Source: Mesocentrotus franciscanus (taxonomy: Eukaryota > Echinodermata > Echinoidea > Camarodonta > Strongylocentrotidae). From it: a DNA stretch of 64,000 nucleotides. The translations under genes and the position numbers were made by a program. Of this stretch, positions 11,322 through 22,500 are shown piece after piece. The stretch spans positions 25,431,403-25,495,402 of the forward strand of contig CP137680.1 in the NCBI GenBank assembly GCA_037976565.1. Reading direction: 5' to 3'. Numbering within the stretch: the first letter of the stretch is position 1; each line of letters starts with the position of its first letter. Below the pieces are notes generated by a model. It ran no database searches. It had not been told where the DNA came from and worked only from the letters and a program-made list of their open reading frames with translations.

Positions 11322-14300
11322 TTTGACGGGGCCCCGGGAGCCCTGAAGCCAGTATTATCGCAACCCATGCAATATGAAATGCGTGAAAAATCGTGTATTT
11401 ACTGACTAAAATAGTTAAACATATGCTATATATGTGTTGAACCCGTTGATGATAGGTGTGGGAAACAAACACCACGGGCAACTACACCTTCCATTGCAAT
11501 CTATTTTCTTGATTAGATCGTATGATATGGGCCCAACCAAGGGCGCATGGTCTTGCTTGAATAATGTTGTGATCATTAACACCATTGCTTGTGTTATTTA
11601 CCTCATTATAAAACAAATATGTATGAACTACCTAATTTCGAAAGTCCAGCTTTACCGGAGGAATTTTGAATGCCAAAATCACAGCTTGCAAAAAAAATCT
11701 CTCTGGTGCATGTTAAAGAATGCGCAGAACAGTCCCACGCATTGCTTTATGTTTGCTCCGAAATGTACAAAAACCTGGACGAACACTCCTAATACCTTCA
11801 TTTGGTAATTATGAAGTAACTAAATAAGCTTATTTGAGTATGTTGTTAGTGGACACCTGGGATTAGTGAAATATATTTCTTCATTTGCTCGATAATGCCA
11901 TAGAAATATGTAGGACAATGCGATCACCTAATTTTTCCCTTTTATATAGTGGTTTTGTTTTTGGTTGATTTTTCTTTAATTTGGTGCCCATTATTTTGTT
12001 TCTGTTGAATCCTTTCATATGTGGTAGTTTCACGCTTTCCTTTCATGTTACTGCAAACTAGCGTACTTCACAATTTTCGCCTAAAGTACACATTTTGTAT
12101 GCTAAAATCAACACCTCTCTGGTGAATGCGAATGGCCTTTGAATACAGTCCTTAGATATGAGGATCATTTGTATTCAACTTATATTCAACTTAAAATTTA
12201 AAATTTGCATAAATCTCGTAGGCCTATTGTTCTTCTGTAGATCAATTCAGGAGATAGTCTTATGTGTGGGTTCAATTGTGGTCGGATACGAAAAGACATC
12301 CTATGAAATGGCCCTCTGTTTTTGTTGACCAACTGCACGCATTAAGTTCTCAAGAAAATGGTTCGAGAAACTGCCCCCCTCCCCCTCCCCCTCCCCCATC
12401 ATCATCTCACCATCTCACCTTCTCATGTTCCCTTTTTTCTCTCTCTCTTATGACTCCCTTTCTTTCTCCACCCCCTTCCACCCCATCCCATTCCCCGTAC
12501 CTATACGCCACTGCCTTCGAATAGGTGTAATTCATTTGGAGTAAAAACCCCAGCTTCATCAAGCCTCCCCCCCCCTCCTCCCCCCAAGAATCTGTAACAT
12601 GCCTATTTTTTCGTTTGCCCATCGACTTCGTGATTAATTTCACGAGCACCACCTTACGACGCTAAGGACTTACACGGATCTGTTCTTCATCTTTGACATG
12701 TTTACGATGCTCAGGAGGAATAGAGCCACTTGAAGCAAAGATTTAAATATATAATTTTTTTCTTTCTTTCTTTTCAGCCCTCTTATTCTCAATGTTTTAC
12801 CAATGTTTACAATTTGATACAGACAGTGTATAATGATGTGAGCACTCATAGCACATTTTTATGGCAGAAATATTATTTGACCTGAGTTATTTATTACAAT
12901 TTTGATTGAGGAGGCCTTGTCATCTTAGATTTGGTGGTAACTTTTTCGAAGCCCCCCCCCCCTATTTTCCACAAATCAGACAAATGTATGAATCTTTTTA
13001 CATATTCCCGATGAGACTTAATTTACTTTTCTTCTTCCTTTCCTTCTATTATCAATAAATATTATTACTATTGTTTTGCTGGCATCGTTGTCATAGTTTG
13101 ATAAACTCTGTATATAGGCACCCCTTCTTGTACATTTCCGAACCTTCCACGTAAATTATTTGTATACTTTAATACAATTGTGATACGCGTAGGTAAAAGG
13201 AAGGGAAAAAGAGTGACAAAAAAGGATAAAAAGAAAGCAAAAAGAAGACATAACCACACCTCCCCCAAATGTCGCCCATGGTTTGCTTAAGTGATCTGTG
13301 GAAAGGTGTTAGCCAAGCGTATAAATGGGAGAGAGGAAGAATTATTGTCATTTTTTCCTATAACCATCAAGATGCCGCCAGAGGCAATTAGAGACGACGC
13401 GAAATATTGTGAGCGACTCTAATTAAAAATTACCAAGGGTTAGTCCGTCTCGACGACGACAGTCTACCGCAGTGGCGTAGAAACGAGGGGGTACGGGGAC
13501 AATGTGGCCGCTTCTATTGAATGGTGAAACAAGGAGGGAAGGCCGGGGGAGACTAAACGAAGGGGGAACGTTAAGGGAGAATGGTTAGATCACGTCCCAT
13601 ACCATCCCCTCACTGTATTACAGTCTCCTTCTATCGCTCTTTTACACTCGTTATTTCTAAAGTGTCCTCAAGACAATAGACACCCAGTACGTGCCCCCTC
13701 TATTTCTAAAACCACTTTACTCCTGTACTCCAGTTATATTCTAATACCGGAGAGCTTGAATCTGCCACAGAATACGTCAAGATGAAGGGTTAATAGAAGA
13801 GGCAAGTTAGCAAGCCGTTTAGTAACGGAGACAACAGGAGACGTCTTCGCCCTAGCAACGGGATAATCCAGTTAGTAATTAAGTGGATGATCAAACTGTC
13901 AAACAAAGAACGCTTGGCGGAGGATGGTCATTAAAAAAAAAATCGAGTTCTAAATTAATAGTGAAATTGGTATCGAGCCTGTGATAATAAAACAAAATAG
14001 GACAGATGTGGGATTTTTATTTTAAAATAAGAAAAAGCATTTTGAGCGTAGGGCCTAGTGTTCTTGGAATTCAATTTGATGTTTTACAAATCTTGACCAT
14101 TAAATGATTAGTTTATTGAAAGTTCAATTAATCCGTTCGTGATGAAAAAAATGAATATATAAAAATCCAACGTTATTTGCTGAAGAAGAAGAAGAAAAAG
14201 TAACTGAATCAATTATGACAATAAAAAAAAATGGGATGGGTCAAATTAAAATATGGGTTTTTTATTACCTGTCAAATAAATAAGTGGCTAGGATAATTAT

Positions 14301-15240
14301 GACAGCCTCATGATTGAATTACCCTAACTGTTAAGTTAGAATGCAATTAGGATTATGCTCAGACTTGCAGAAAGAAAAGTGGAAGGTAGAAGGTATTATT
14401 GTGTCTTTATAAGCACTTCTTTTATGAAAACGTGAAAACGATCCACAGACTAAAAATTAGTATAGTGTAGCACTCAATTTATGTTCATTTATCTTGTTCT
14501 AAATGAGTACAAAACAATTATTAATTTCCGGATTTAACAGAGTAATAGTTTGTATTTATAGAATAATGAAAGTGATATAAAGATTTACAAATTATATTTC
14601 AATTCATTTGTAGATATAGGTCCTACGCATTTAGAGTCACACATGGTGTTTCTGACTTTGACTAAAACTTGTCAACTAGAATTGGTTCCTAAATTCGTGT
14701 CAAATTTAATAATTAGCTATTATAGGCAGTAGCGGGGCTCGGGGGAAAAAATAGCAAATGCGAGAAGTAATAACACGGAGGCATCGTCAAGCATGTCGGC
14801 AAACCTTCCGAGTTCGGCAGTTTGCGGATTCATAAAATCAGTCCTTAAAAGCCTAATTCGTTCAGAAAATTACACACTTTTATCGTCAGAATCTGGGTAA
14901 AAAGACTCCATTCAGTTGTACAGGTGCATAAAAAATGATCTGTCAGTCAAAAAATTTCTTTTTCAATCTGCGCATAATTATATGCAAATTATACCGAACA
15001 CAATCAGTCTCATGCACATCGTTTTAGTGTCATATATGAGTCGTTACTGTTACACTATATGGACAGATTGGATAGATGTGTAAATCATTAAAATTATAAT
15101 CAGTGTACGATGCGAAAACGATTCATCTCCAGCTTCCGGAAATAATAATAATATTCCGCTTTTGTATGGCGCTTAATACATCTACGATGTCTCTAAGCGC
15201 TTTACAGATATACTAACCTGGGAATTTTTGTTGTGTCCTG
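11322..15240. other. Unassigned intergenic DNA
   Basis: The stretch contains poly-C/CT tracts near 12370-12600, scattered AT-rich DNA and a short GCAGTGGCGTAG repeat end near 13470. The open frames (for example 11434-11808 plus) have no recognisable protein features and no conserved splice context. Confidence 0.4.
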
Positions 15241-15299
15241 CGGGACGCAATTACTCACCGCTTTTGCATAATTTGTGCGCGAGATTTGTTTTTTTCTTC

Positions 15300-16230
15300 T
15301 ACTAAGTGCCCCTTGAAAAAAAAAATCTCCGATGAGTTCCCTTATTCATATTTGAGAGGTGCCCCCTTTAACTCTGTAATAAGTGCCCCTTTTCATCTCT
15401 GATAGTTGCCCCTTTTATTTTGACACGTGCCCATCGATGTAATCAAATTGATTAATGTACTATTACCAGTCTTTTTTGTTGTAAAAGATTATATCATGTT
15501 TTGTGTGGTTTTGAATAAAATGAACTTGAACTTATCCTTTCTAATTAGTACCATTTTCCTTCTGATAATTGCACTTTTTCCGTTATCATAAGTGCCCCTT
15601 GCTAAGTGTGAGGAGTGCCCTATTTTCACCTCTGGTAATTCCCCTTTTTACTTTGACATGCGCTCTTTTTCTTCTCTAGTAAGTGTCCTTTTCCCTTTGG
15701 ATATGTGCCCCCTTTTCCTTTCCCCATAAAAAGTGTTCCTAATTTAAAGCGATTAAGAGCAATTGTTTTTCTTTAATTTCACCCAAATCTGGCTCGCTAC
15801 GCTCGCTCGTATTTAAAATTGATATAATTATGTTTCTTATTAAAGATCTTTTCAGTCTTTCATGATTAGATTGTGCTTAAAAACCCATCAAGATTGTTTT
15901 TTCCTCTTTATAATATGTAATTTTTTGCACTGCGACCTCACAAAATAATCTCTGATAGTTCGCTCGCAAATAAATATTCTAACCATCACAACCAACTGCA
16001 AAAGTACATGTATGATGCTTAAACAGTATCTTGGACCATGTAAATAGAGAAACAAACATTGGAATCATCCCTGATAATGTACTCACAATGTAGGGGTTAA
16101 TACCAATGCATAAAAAGTTGTATATTTTCAATTTGAGGTTTTCCTTTATAGGTGCCCCCTTTTCCCGGAAAGCGCCCTTTATTGTTGGTGCTCCCCCCAC
16201 ACTATGAATGACGCTCCGCCGCCCCTGGAC
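15300..16230 (+). repeat. 'gtgcccctttt' repeat, copy 2
   Basis: A longer relative of 2120-2740, with seven or more gtgcccctttt-type words and the shared blocks tcttattaaagatcttttcagtctttcatg and accatgtaaa.agag.aacaaacattg. It ends gacgctccgccgcccctgga, as copy 1 does. Confidence 0.65.
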
Positions 16231-17169
16231 CCCACGTCAATTTACACTCCGCTCGCTACGCTCTACCTGATCGTAAATACTTTAGCCCCCCCCCCCACTT
16301 TGAAAAACGTTCCCCGAGCCTGATGTAAGGTGTTTGAAGCTGACGCCCGACGCAAGTGATTTGCTGTCTGCCTATCCCAACCTGCTGCCCTAGTATTGTA
16401 CTGACTGGTTTTGACAATCAACTGATACCTGAGATACTAGGAAACTATACATCAAATCGCACAAATTGAGTTTGAAAATTCGATTTTCTTCAGCTTCTCA
16501 GGGGGAACATCCCCCCTGTCCGTGCAAGCGCGGAACGCCGCTAAATATTTTCTTACGAATCGCCCCCCCCCCCCCCTCGCCGCCGGCTGGATCCGCCTCT
16601 GTATGTACCCTCCCAGTGCGTGATTTCTCCTATATCTAGTGATATATATATATATATCATTTTACTGTTACATTTTTCTCACTTTACTACATTTATTTGT
16701 ATCGAGTGAATAGATGCATATTCTGAATATTCATTAGTTTTAATTGTGCATGTGGAAATGAAACAAATGCAAATCAATACAATTCAATTCAATGTCAAAT
16801 ACACTTTTTTACATCTCCAAATATGCAGAACTGGGAACATTAATATGTCAATAGCTTCTTCAAAGAGGAATAATAGAAGTACGTTAATAGAAACATTGTC
16901 ATTACCAGTTATAAGTTCAGTTTCGGATCCAGGAATTTCTTACCGGGGGCACAAAATCGCATGAGGTGAAATATATGAAAAACGATGGAGCGAGGCGTCA
17001 GCGGCGAGGGAGCGGAGCGACCAAGCGGGGATGGGTCTGGGAGGGGGTCAGAACCCCCTCCCTGAGTAGGAAGCATTTGCAATTTTAGAACCACATTAGG
17101 TGCATTTTCAGGCACTTCCTGGAGTAATATGACGTAAAATTGCTTTCTCCTACCCCCTCAAAGAGTAGG

Positions 17170-18300
17170 GATCCAGGGGCGGATGATGGGATCTAGCTTT
17201 TTTGCTAAAAAGGGGGAGGGGGGTTGACAGAATGAGGACACGGAGCACGTTAATATAGAAACATTGTCATTACCAGTTATAAGTTCAGATTTTTTGTTGT
17301 TGCTATTTTGAACCCCCGTAAGTGATGTTTTCCTGGCATCTATATACTAACACAATGGAGACCATCAAAAGCAGTGCATGATAACGTTTTTTTAAATCAT
17401 TTAAGTAACAGTTTAAGGGGGGTTCTACGTACCAATGATGATGCGGAACATCGTCCACGAGCCGCGAAGTCCGAGCCGGGTAGCGGCGAGGCGATTTTTT
17501 GTTGTTGCTATTTTGAACCTTCGTAAGTGATGTTTTCCTGGAATCTACTAACACAATGGAGACCATAAAAAGCAGTGCATGATAACGTCTTTTTAAATCA
17601 AGTAACAGTTTAAAGGTACTATGTCCCATTTGCAGGCCAAAAAATGAAAAGGTTAAATTCCAACGGCATTTGAAAGACAATACTAATTTAGAACTTCCCT
17701 TAAAAAAAGGGGGCTTGAAAATGTCTTTAAGCGGGAAAATAACGACTATTAGTTGTCGAATCGACTTAGGAGCTATAGAGCCAGTAAGTAATAGTCTGAT
17801 TTTCAGACCATTGTACCGAATGGTCGTACGTTTTATGCTGCGCAAAGATTCAATCAGTTTAATTTTGGCCATTACAAGAAGTGGGTTATTGATGTAGACA
17901 AATGCTCATGTACCCTTTACAGCTCATTTTATGTATGTTATTACCAAAGATGAAAAAGCCAGTCAGTCACTCAATAGTGTCTGACAGTGAAGTCTAGCAA
18001 GTAAACGGGTTTCCTTGCATAATTTGAATATTAGGACACTGCTAACGTTTAAATTTCACAGATAGGACATACATGACATATTCATAATTCCTGCAAAGTT
18101 CTACAGAATTTGATAATGGCTGCAAAAGGGACATAGTATCTTTAAGGGGGGTTTGACCTGATGACGATGCGGATACTGTGTGGGTCTGGACACATGATGG
18201 CGTTTTTTTTCTATTCACATTTTCACTTGGCAGCCCAAGGGGGGGGTCACAACCCCCTAACCCCTCCCCCATATCCCCCCATAGATCCGCCACTGGGATC
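17170..18300 (-). mobile_element. CAGGGGCGGATC-type element, rearranged, with a MITE inside
   Basis: A block reading gttgctattttgaacc..cgtaagtgatgttttcctgg occurs twice (about 17295 and 17503). In inverse orientation it occurs once at about 24880-24985. The 18150-18300 end (gatgacgatgcggatactgtgtgggtctgg...) is the complement of 24740-24850. Between them lies the TTAAAGG MITE copy 2. The intact relative is at 24740-25068. Confidence 0.65.
17611..18145 (+). mobile_element. TTAAAGG-ended MITE, copy 2 (complete)
   Basis: 535 bp, from TTAAAGGTACTATGTCCC to GGGACATAGTATCTTTAA. TTAA lies at both edges. The interior is over 90% identical to copy 3 at 61039. A one-T difference in the tttt(t)cagacc tract breaks the shared open frame. 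Confidence 0.85.
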
Positions 18301-18627
18301 TTTTGCAAACTGGAAGCAATAAGCATTACATGTAGGCGATGGAAAAAAAAACTTTGTGGTAGGCTTTTCGCGGCCACAGGGATGCCAAAAAATAATATGA
18401 CAATGAAACCAGCAACTGTGGCAGGATTAATGGCGGGGACAATCTGTATGCTGAAAGAGCACTTATAATAGGTATATCGGAAAATTAATTCAAGACTAAG
18501 TTAGAAGTTAGAAGTTAGAAGTTATAAAGGAGATAAAATCTTTGGTATTAGTCATGTTTGACTTAAAATTGCATGCCCCTCCCCCCGCCCCTTACCCGGT
18601 AAAAAAAAAAACACCTACTTATAATAT

Positions 18628-18915
18628 CATCCCCCTTTCTTTCTTATCCCTTCTCAGTATTCTCCTTTTCCCCGTTTTCTCTCCTCCGTCTTTCCGCCTT
18701 TCTTCTTTTTCCGCCTTTTCTCTCCTCTCTCTTCCCCTTTCCCCTCCTTTTTCTCCTCTCTCCTTTTCTTTCCTCCCTCTTTTCTTCTTCTTTCTCTCAT
18801 CCCTTTTTTTCTTCTTTTTCCTCTCCTTTTTCTTTCCCCCTCCTTTTTCTTTCCCCTCCTTTTTCTTTCCCCCTCCTTTTTCTTTCCCCCTCCTTATTCT
18901 CCTTTTCTTTTTTTT
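18628..18915 (+). repeat. Polypyrimidine tract of nearly 290 bp
   Basis: The plus strand is almost entirely C and T, with motifs such as ctcctttttctttcccc repeated at the 3' end. It sits inside a repeat whose end is ccctggattcgccactg near 18952-18968. The Pro/Phe/Ser-only open frame across it is an artefact. Confidence 0.85.
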
Positions 18916-19379
18916 GGCCGGGGGGGGGGTACGTGCCCCCTGTGCCCCCCCCTGGATTCGCCACTGAAATTAACCACTGATTTTGTCAAAATTCAATACA
19001 TTTAACTTGTTTTTAATGATAATTTTTACATCTCCAAATATGCAGAATTGGGAAGATAATATGTCAATAGCTTCTTTAAAGAGGAATAATAGAAGTACGT
19101 CACAATAGAAACATTGTCATTACCAGTTATAAGTTAACTACTGATTTTGTCAAAATTCAATACATTTAACTTTTTTTTTAAATGATAATTTTTTTCTTTT
19201 AAATCAAAATAGACCAAAGATATAAAGTCGCCCGATCGCAAATATTAACATCGAAAATATCCCTACTGTGTTAATGGGACAACCCCTAGTCCCCCTTCCA
19301 CACCCCAACACCCACCCCGGCTTGCTCGTCCAAATCGCTTGCCCCCCTGACGAGGTATGCCAGGTACGCCACTGATTAT

Positions 19380-19498
19380 AGGTGTTCTAGGGGTGATCGA
19401 TACTCACTTTTGTATTATTTTATAAACGCCCGCGTGTTGGCAATTGCGCCATCTACAAACTGTTTCTCGTCAAACCAATCAAACCAACATCAATCAAC
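19380..19498 (+). promoter_or_regulatory. Probable NUP54 5' UTR and core promoter region
   Basis: The 120 bases before the start codon lie just after a repeat that ends in a GCCACTG motif near 19374. They contain an AT-rich ttttataaac stretch at about 19419-19428, which could act as a TATA-like element, followed by unique sequence up to the ATG. No initiator or transcript start can be fixed from the sequence. The close upstream repeat suggests a very short promoter. Confidence 0.35.
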
Positions 19499-19589
19499 AT
19501 GTCGTTCAATTTTGGAAGTACGAGCACCTTTGGCGGGCAAAATAAACCATCTTTTGGTGGATTTGGTTCTACGTCAACTGGAACATCTG
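19499..19589 (+). CDS. NUP54: NUP54 exon 1 (start codon, FG repeats)
   Basis: Encodes MSFNFGSTSTFGG and then PSFGGFGSTSTG: three FG dipeptides in 30 codons plus one base. The ATG context is caacATGtcg, with A at -3. The donor is G|gtgaga at 19590. The intron is phase 1. There is no upstream in-frame coding extension that resembles a nucleoporin, so this ATG was chosen. Confidence 0.93.
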
Positions 19590-22500
19590 GTGAGATATCT
19601 TCTCTTCTATAATGTTTCCATGTTAAAGATGTATTTACAATGAGATTTGATACTGTGAAAAGTGAAAGATCACTGATGACCGGATATACTCGACCAATTT
19701 GTTCCTATATCTAGTCCCAGTCTATGCTAACTCCAGGAAGCTCCGACGACGCCGAAGGCGTCGGCGTCGGAGCTTCCTGGAGTTAAGTCTATGCTAGACA
19801 GAAATAACCGTCTGGTATGGGTCATTCTTTAAAGTTGATATTCATAGAAGAGCCCTAAATATGAGATATTCATATCTATAGAAAGCTTATAAGCCATACA
19901 ATGAGCTTGGATGACATTCAAACAATATAACACTTCCAAAAAAGCGAAATTAGGGTGAAAACAATCACCCTATTCTCTGGGACAAATTTGCCCTATTGTC
20001 ATCCGAAACGGCCTTTAGCTGTGACGTAGGAAAAGGGAGGCGTGGCTAGTGTGCCACTTCCGGTATCTAGTAGAATGCATGTATAACATTATAAGGCTGA
20101 AAACACAGCTTCAACTTATGTGTTATTACCCTTACTATAGAATAAATTATAATACAACATCGTTTGTAAGTTACTTCTCATTAATATTTCCATCTTGATA
20201 TTCTAAGAAATGTATTATTTGTGAAAAAAGAAGGTGAAACTATATGGCTGTGTCCCCGGCTTTGTTGTACAGCAAGCCTGCATATATATGGGGATTTGGG
20301 TGCCGGCGATTTTTACCACCATGTAGTTTCACTTTGACATATCAGTCGGAGACTTCACCTCTTCCACTATGAAAAAAAAACAGTTAGACCTAGTATTGAT
20401 TTGATCAGTATTATGAATAAAATAAAATTCAAACAAATCGAAGAATATTTCATTTAGTCGATCGTATCACGGCTAGATTAGCTGGAAAATCGAGGCGATT
20501 CTGCTGTTGTTACGATTCATCTGCGAGTAGTGCGGCTCTTGGCAGCCGCGTACCTACACGGCTGATCGCTGATTGAATTTAGTATCGCTGGCGGATTTAC
20601 ATTACCTGCGCGCACATCAAAACACACGTAAACGTGACTGCACTGCACACCGCACACACACAGTACTATACGCTTGCATTTCAGTCGCGATAGACGAAAC
20701 TTTACGAAACCAAACCAAAACAAAACGGCGAAATACACTATTCTATGGAATTATAGTTATCGACAAATGAAAATGGAAAAGAAACATTATTCATTGGTAT
20801 GTCAAAGGAAATTCCACCTCGGAACATGATTCTACTATAGGTAATTTTGTTTTGAAACACAGCTAGGTTGATTTTTCATACTATCTCCGTGTACATACAG
20901 CTCAGCTGGCAAGCTAAAGCCGGTGAAAAAGTTGAGTTGTAAACAGTTATTTTACGGATATTGTCACTTTTTCAATGCCAATAATGACATGAATATTGAC
21001 ATTAGGATATGTTTCAGGACGGGAGAGGACAACTTTATGTCAGATATTGACCATTCAGGCAATATTTCAATCGTTTTGAGAGAGTGGACTGACATCCACT
21101 CTATGAACATTTGTGTGTAGATCGCAGTTAGTCCCTATAGCTGCGTGAAGCATATCCCGGCTCTGACGTCACTCACAAAGCCACTTTCCCTTAGGCGATT
21201 TCGTAGGTCAGGATAGAGTCAATTTAGTGAAATTTGATTTTCATAAAACACAAAACTGCACACTTTCATGGCATGTTAGCTGCATAAATTGCTTTAATAA
21301 CTCATTCAATTATAAACTAAACTATATTTATTTGATTTTATTTCCTATAAGTATCAACTTTAATAAAACTGACATTTGTTGACATTCCCCATACACAGAC
21401 GGTACCCCGTACGCCTCGCACCATGGGGAGAGATTGAGCCGATTGTGACCCACTTTTTACCCCGAAACTTTCTCCCACGATTTTCTTTATTGAGTCTAGA
21501 TCTAATTTTCTGATTTATAAATCAGATACAAAAATACTATGTCTATTTTTCTCCTATGTACAGTTATCAATTTTTTTATGACTTAGTCTTAGACTATTTC
21601 AAAATGCGAAATTTATGGATTTACGTATATGAGTTATCCATTTTTTATCTCAGAACCAAGGAAACGGTACGTTCATGCATTCGAACTGGTAATCTATGAC
21701 ATGACCCGCCCGATATTTCCGGGTCAACCGACCAAAACAAGCCCAATGGCCAATCAGAGCACGTGTTTGATATTGGGCTTATAGATATTCAAACATCACC
21801 GGCTCAAGCCGGGCTGACTCATACGTAGCTATTGGACGTTTGAAAAGAAAAAATGAATATTCATCAACTCAAACCAAGATGTCTGACAACAAATCATTTT
21901 GACTACAAGACTTTCTCGGATTAATCATTAATTTAGGATCTAAATGAGCAAGCTATCGTAATAGGGTGTCTGATCGTGCACCCGATGTTGAGTGCTAAAA
22001 TCCTTCCCATAGAGATTGCACGCAGCCCTATGCAGTCTACGTACATTGCGCGATCATGCAAAATTGGTCAATGTTTTTATCACCAAATCGAAATTCAAAC
22101 GTAGAGTAGAGGAGGGAGTTTTCGGCCACTTAAGGTAAAATCCTATTTTTGGACTCTTTACTTCCTATTTATAATTTTTTTTGTTCAAATCATGAAGCCA
22201 ATACTATTATTATTCAAACAAAAAAAGAATCCCAGAAAAAAATCATGAGCTGCCATGGCAATATTGATTTTCATTTTCACTGTTTCGGCGGTAGTTTTCG
22301 GCCTAGCGAGGCAGTTTTCGGCCGCATGTACAAAGTCAATAGGGAGCGCGCGCCGTGCATTCACCCGCTGATCCATAGCGCGTGCGGCCAGAGCACGTAA
22401 TCCCCCGCATGGCCGAAAACTACACCTGCGGGTGCCGTGATCAGAAATTGGAATCTAAACTATACAGAGATACAGCGCTATAGTATCCTACTAATAGGAT

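Noticed and set aside
17303..17872. A 189-codon minus-strand open frame
   Set aside because: It runs across copies of a rearranged MITE and the TTAAAGG MITE, and part of it (RYHALL.MVSIVLV) is the same repeat read twice. Sister copies break the frame, so it is not a gene.
18542..18967. A 141-codon frame rich in Phe, Ser, Pro and Leu
   Set aside because: Produced by the polypyrimidine tract; no protein-like composition outside it.
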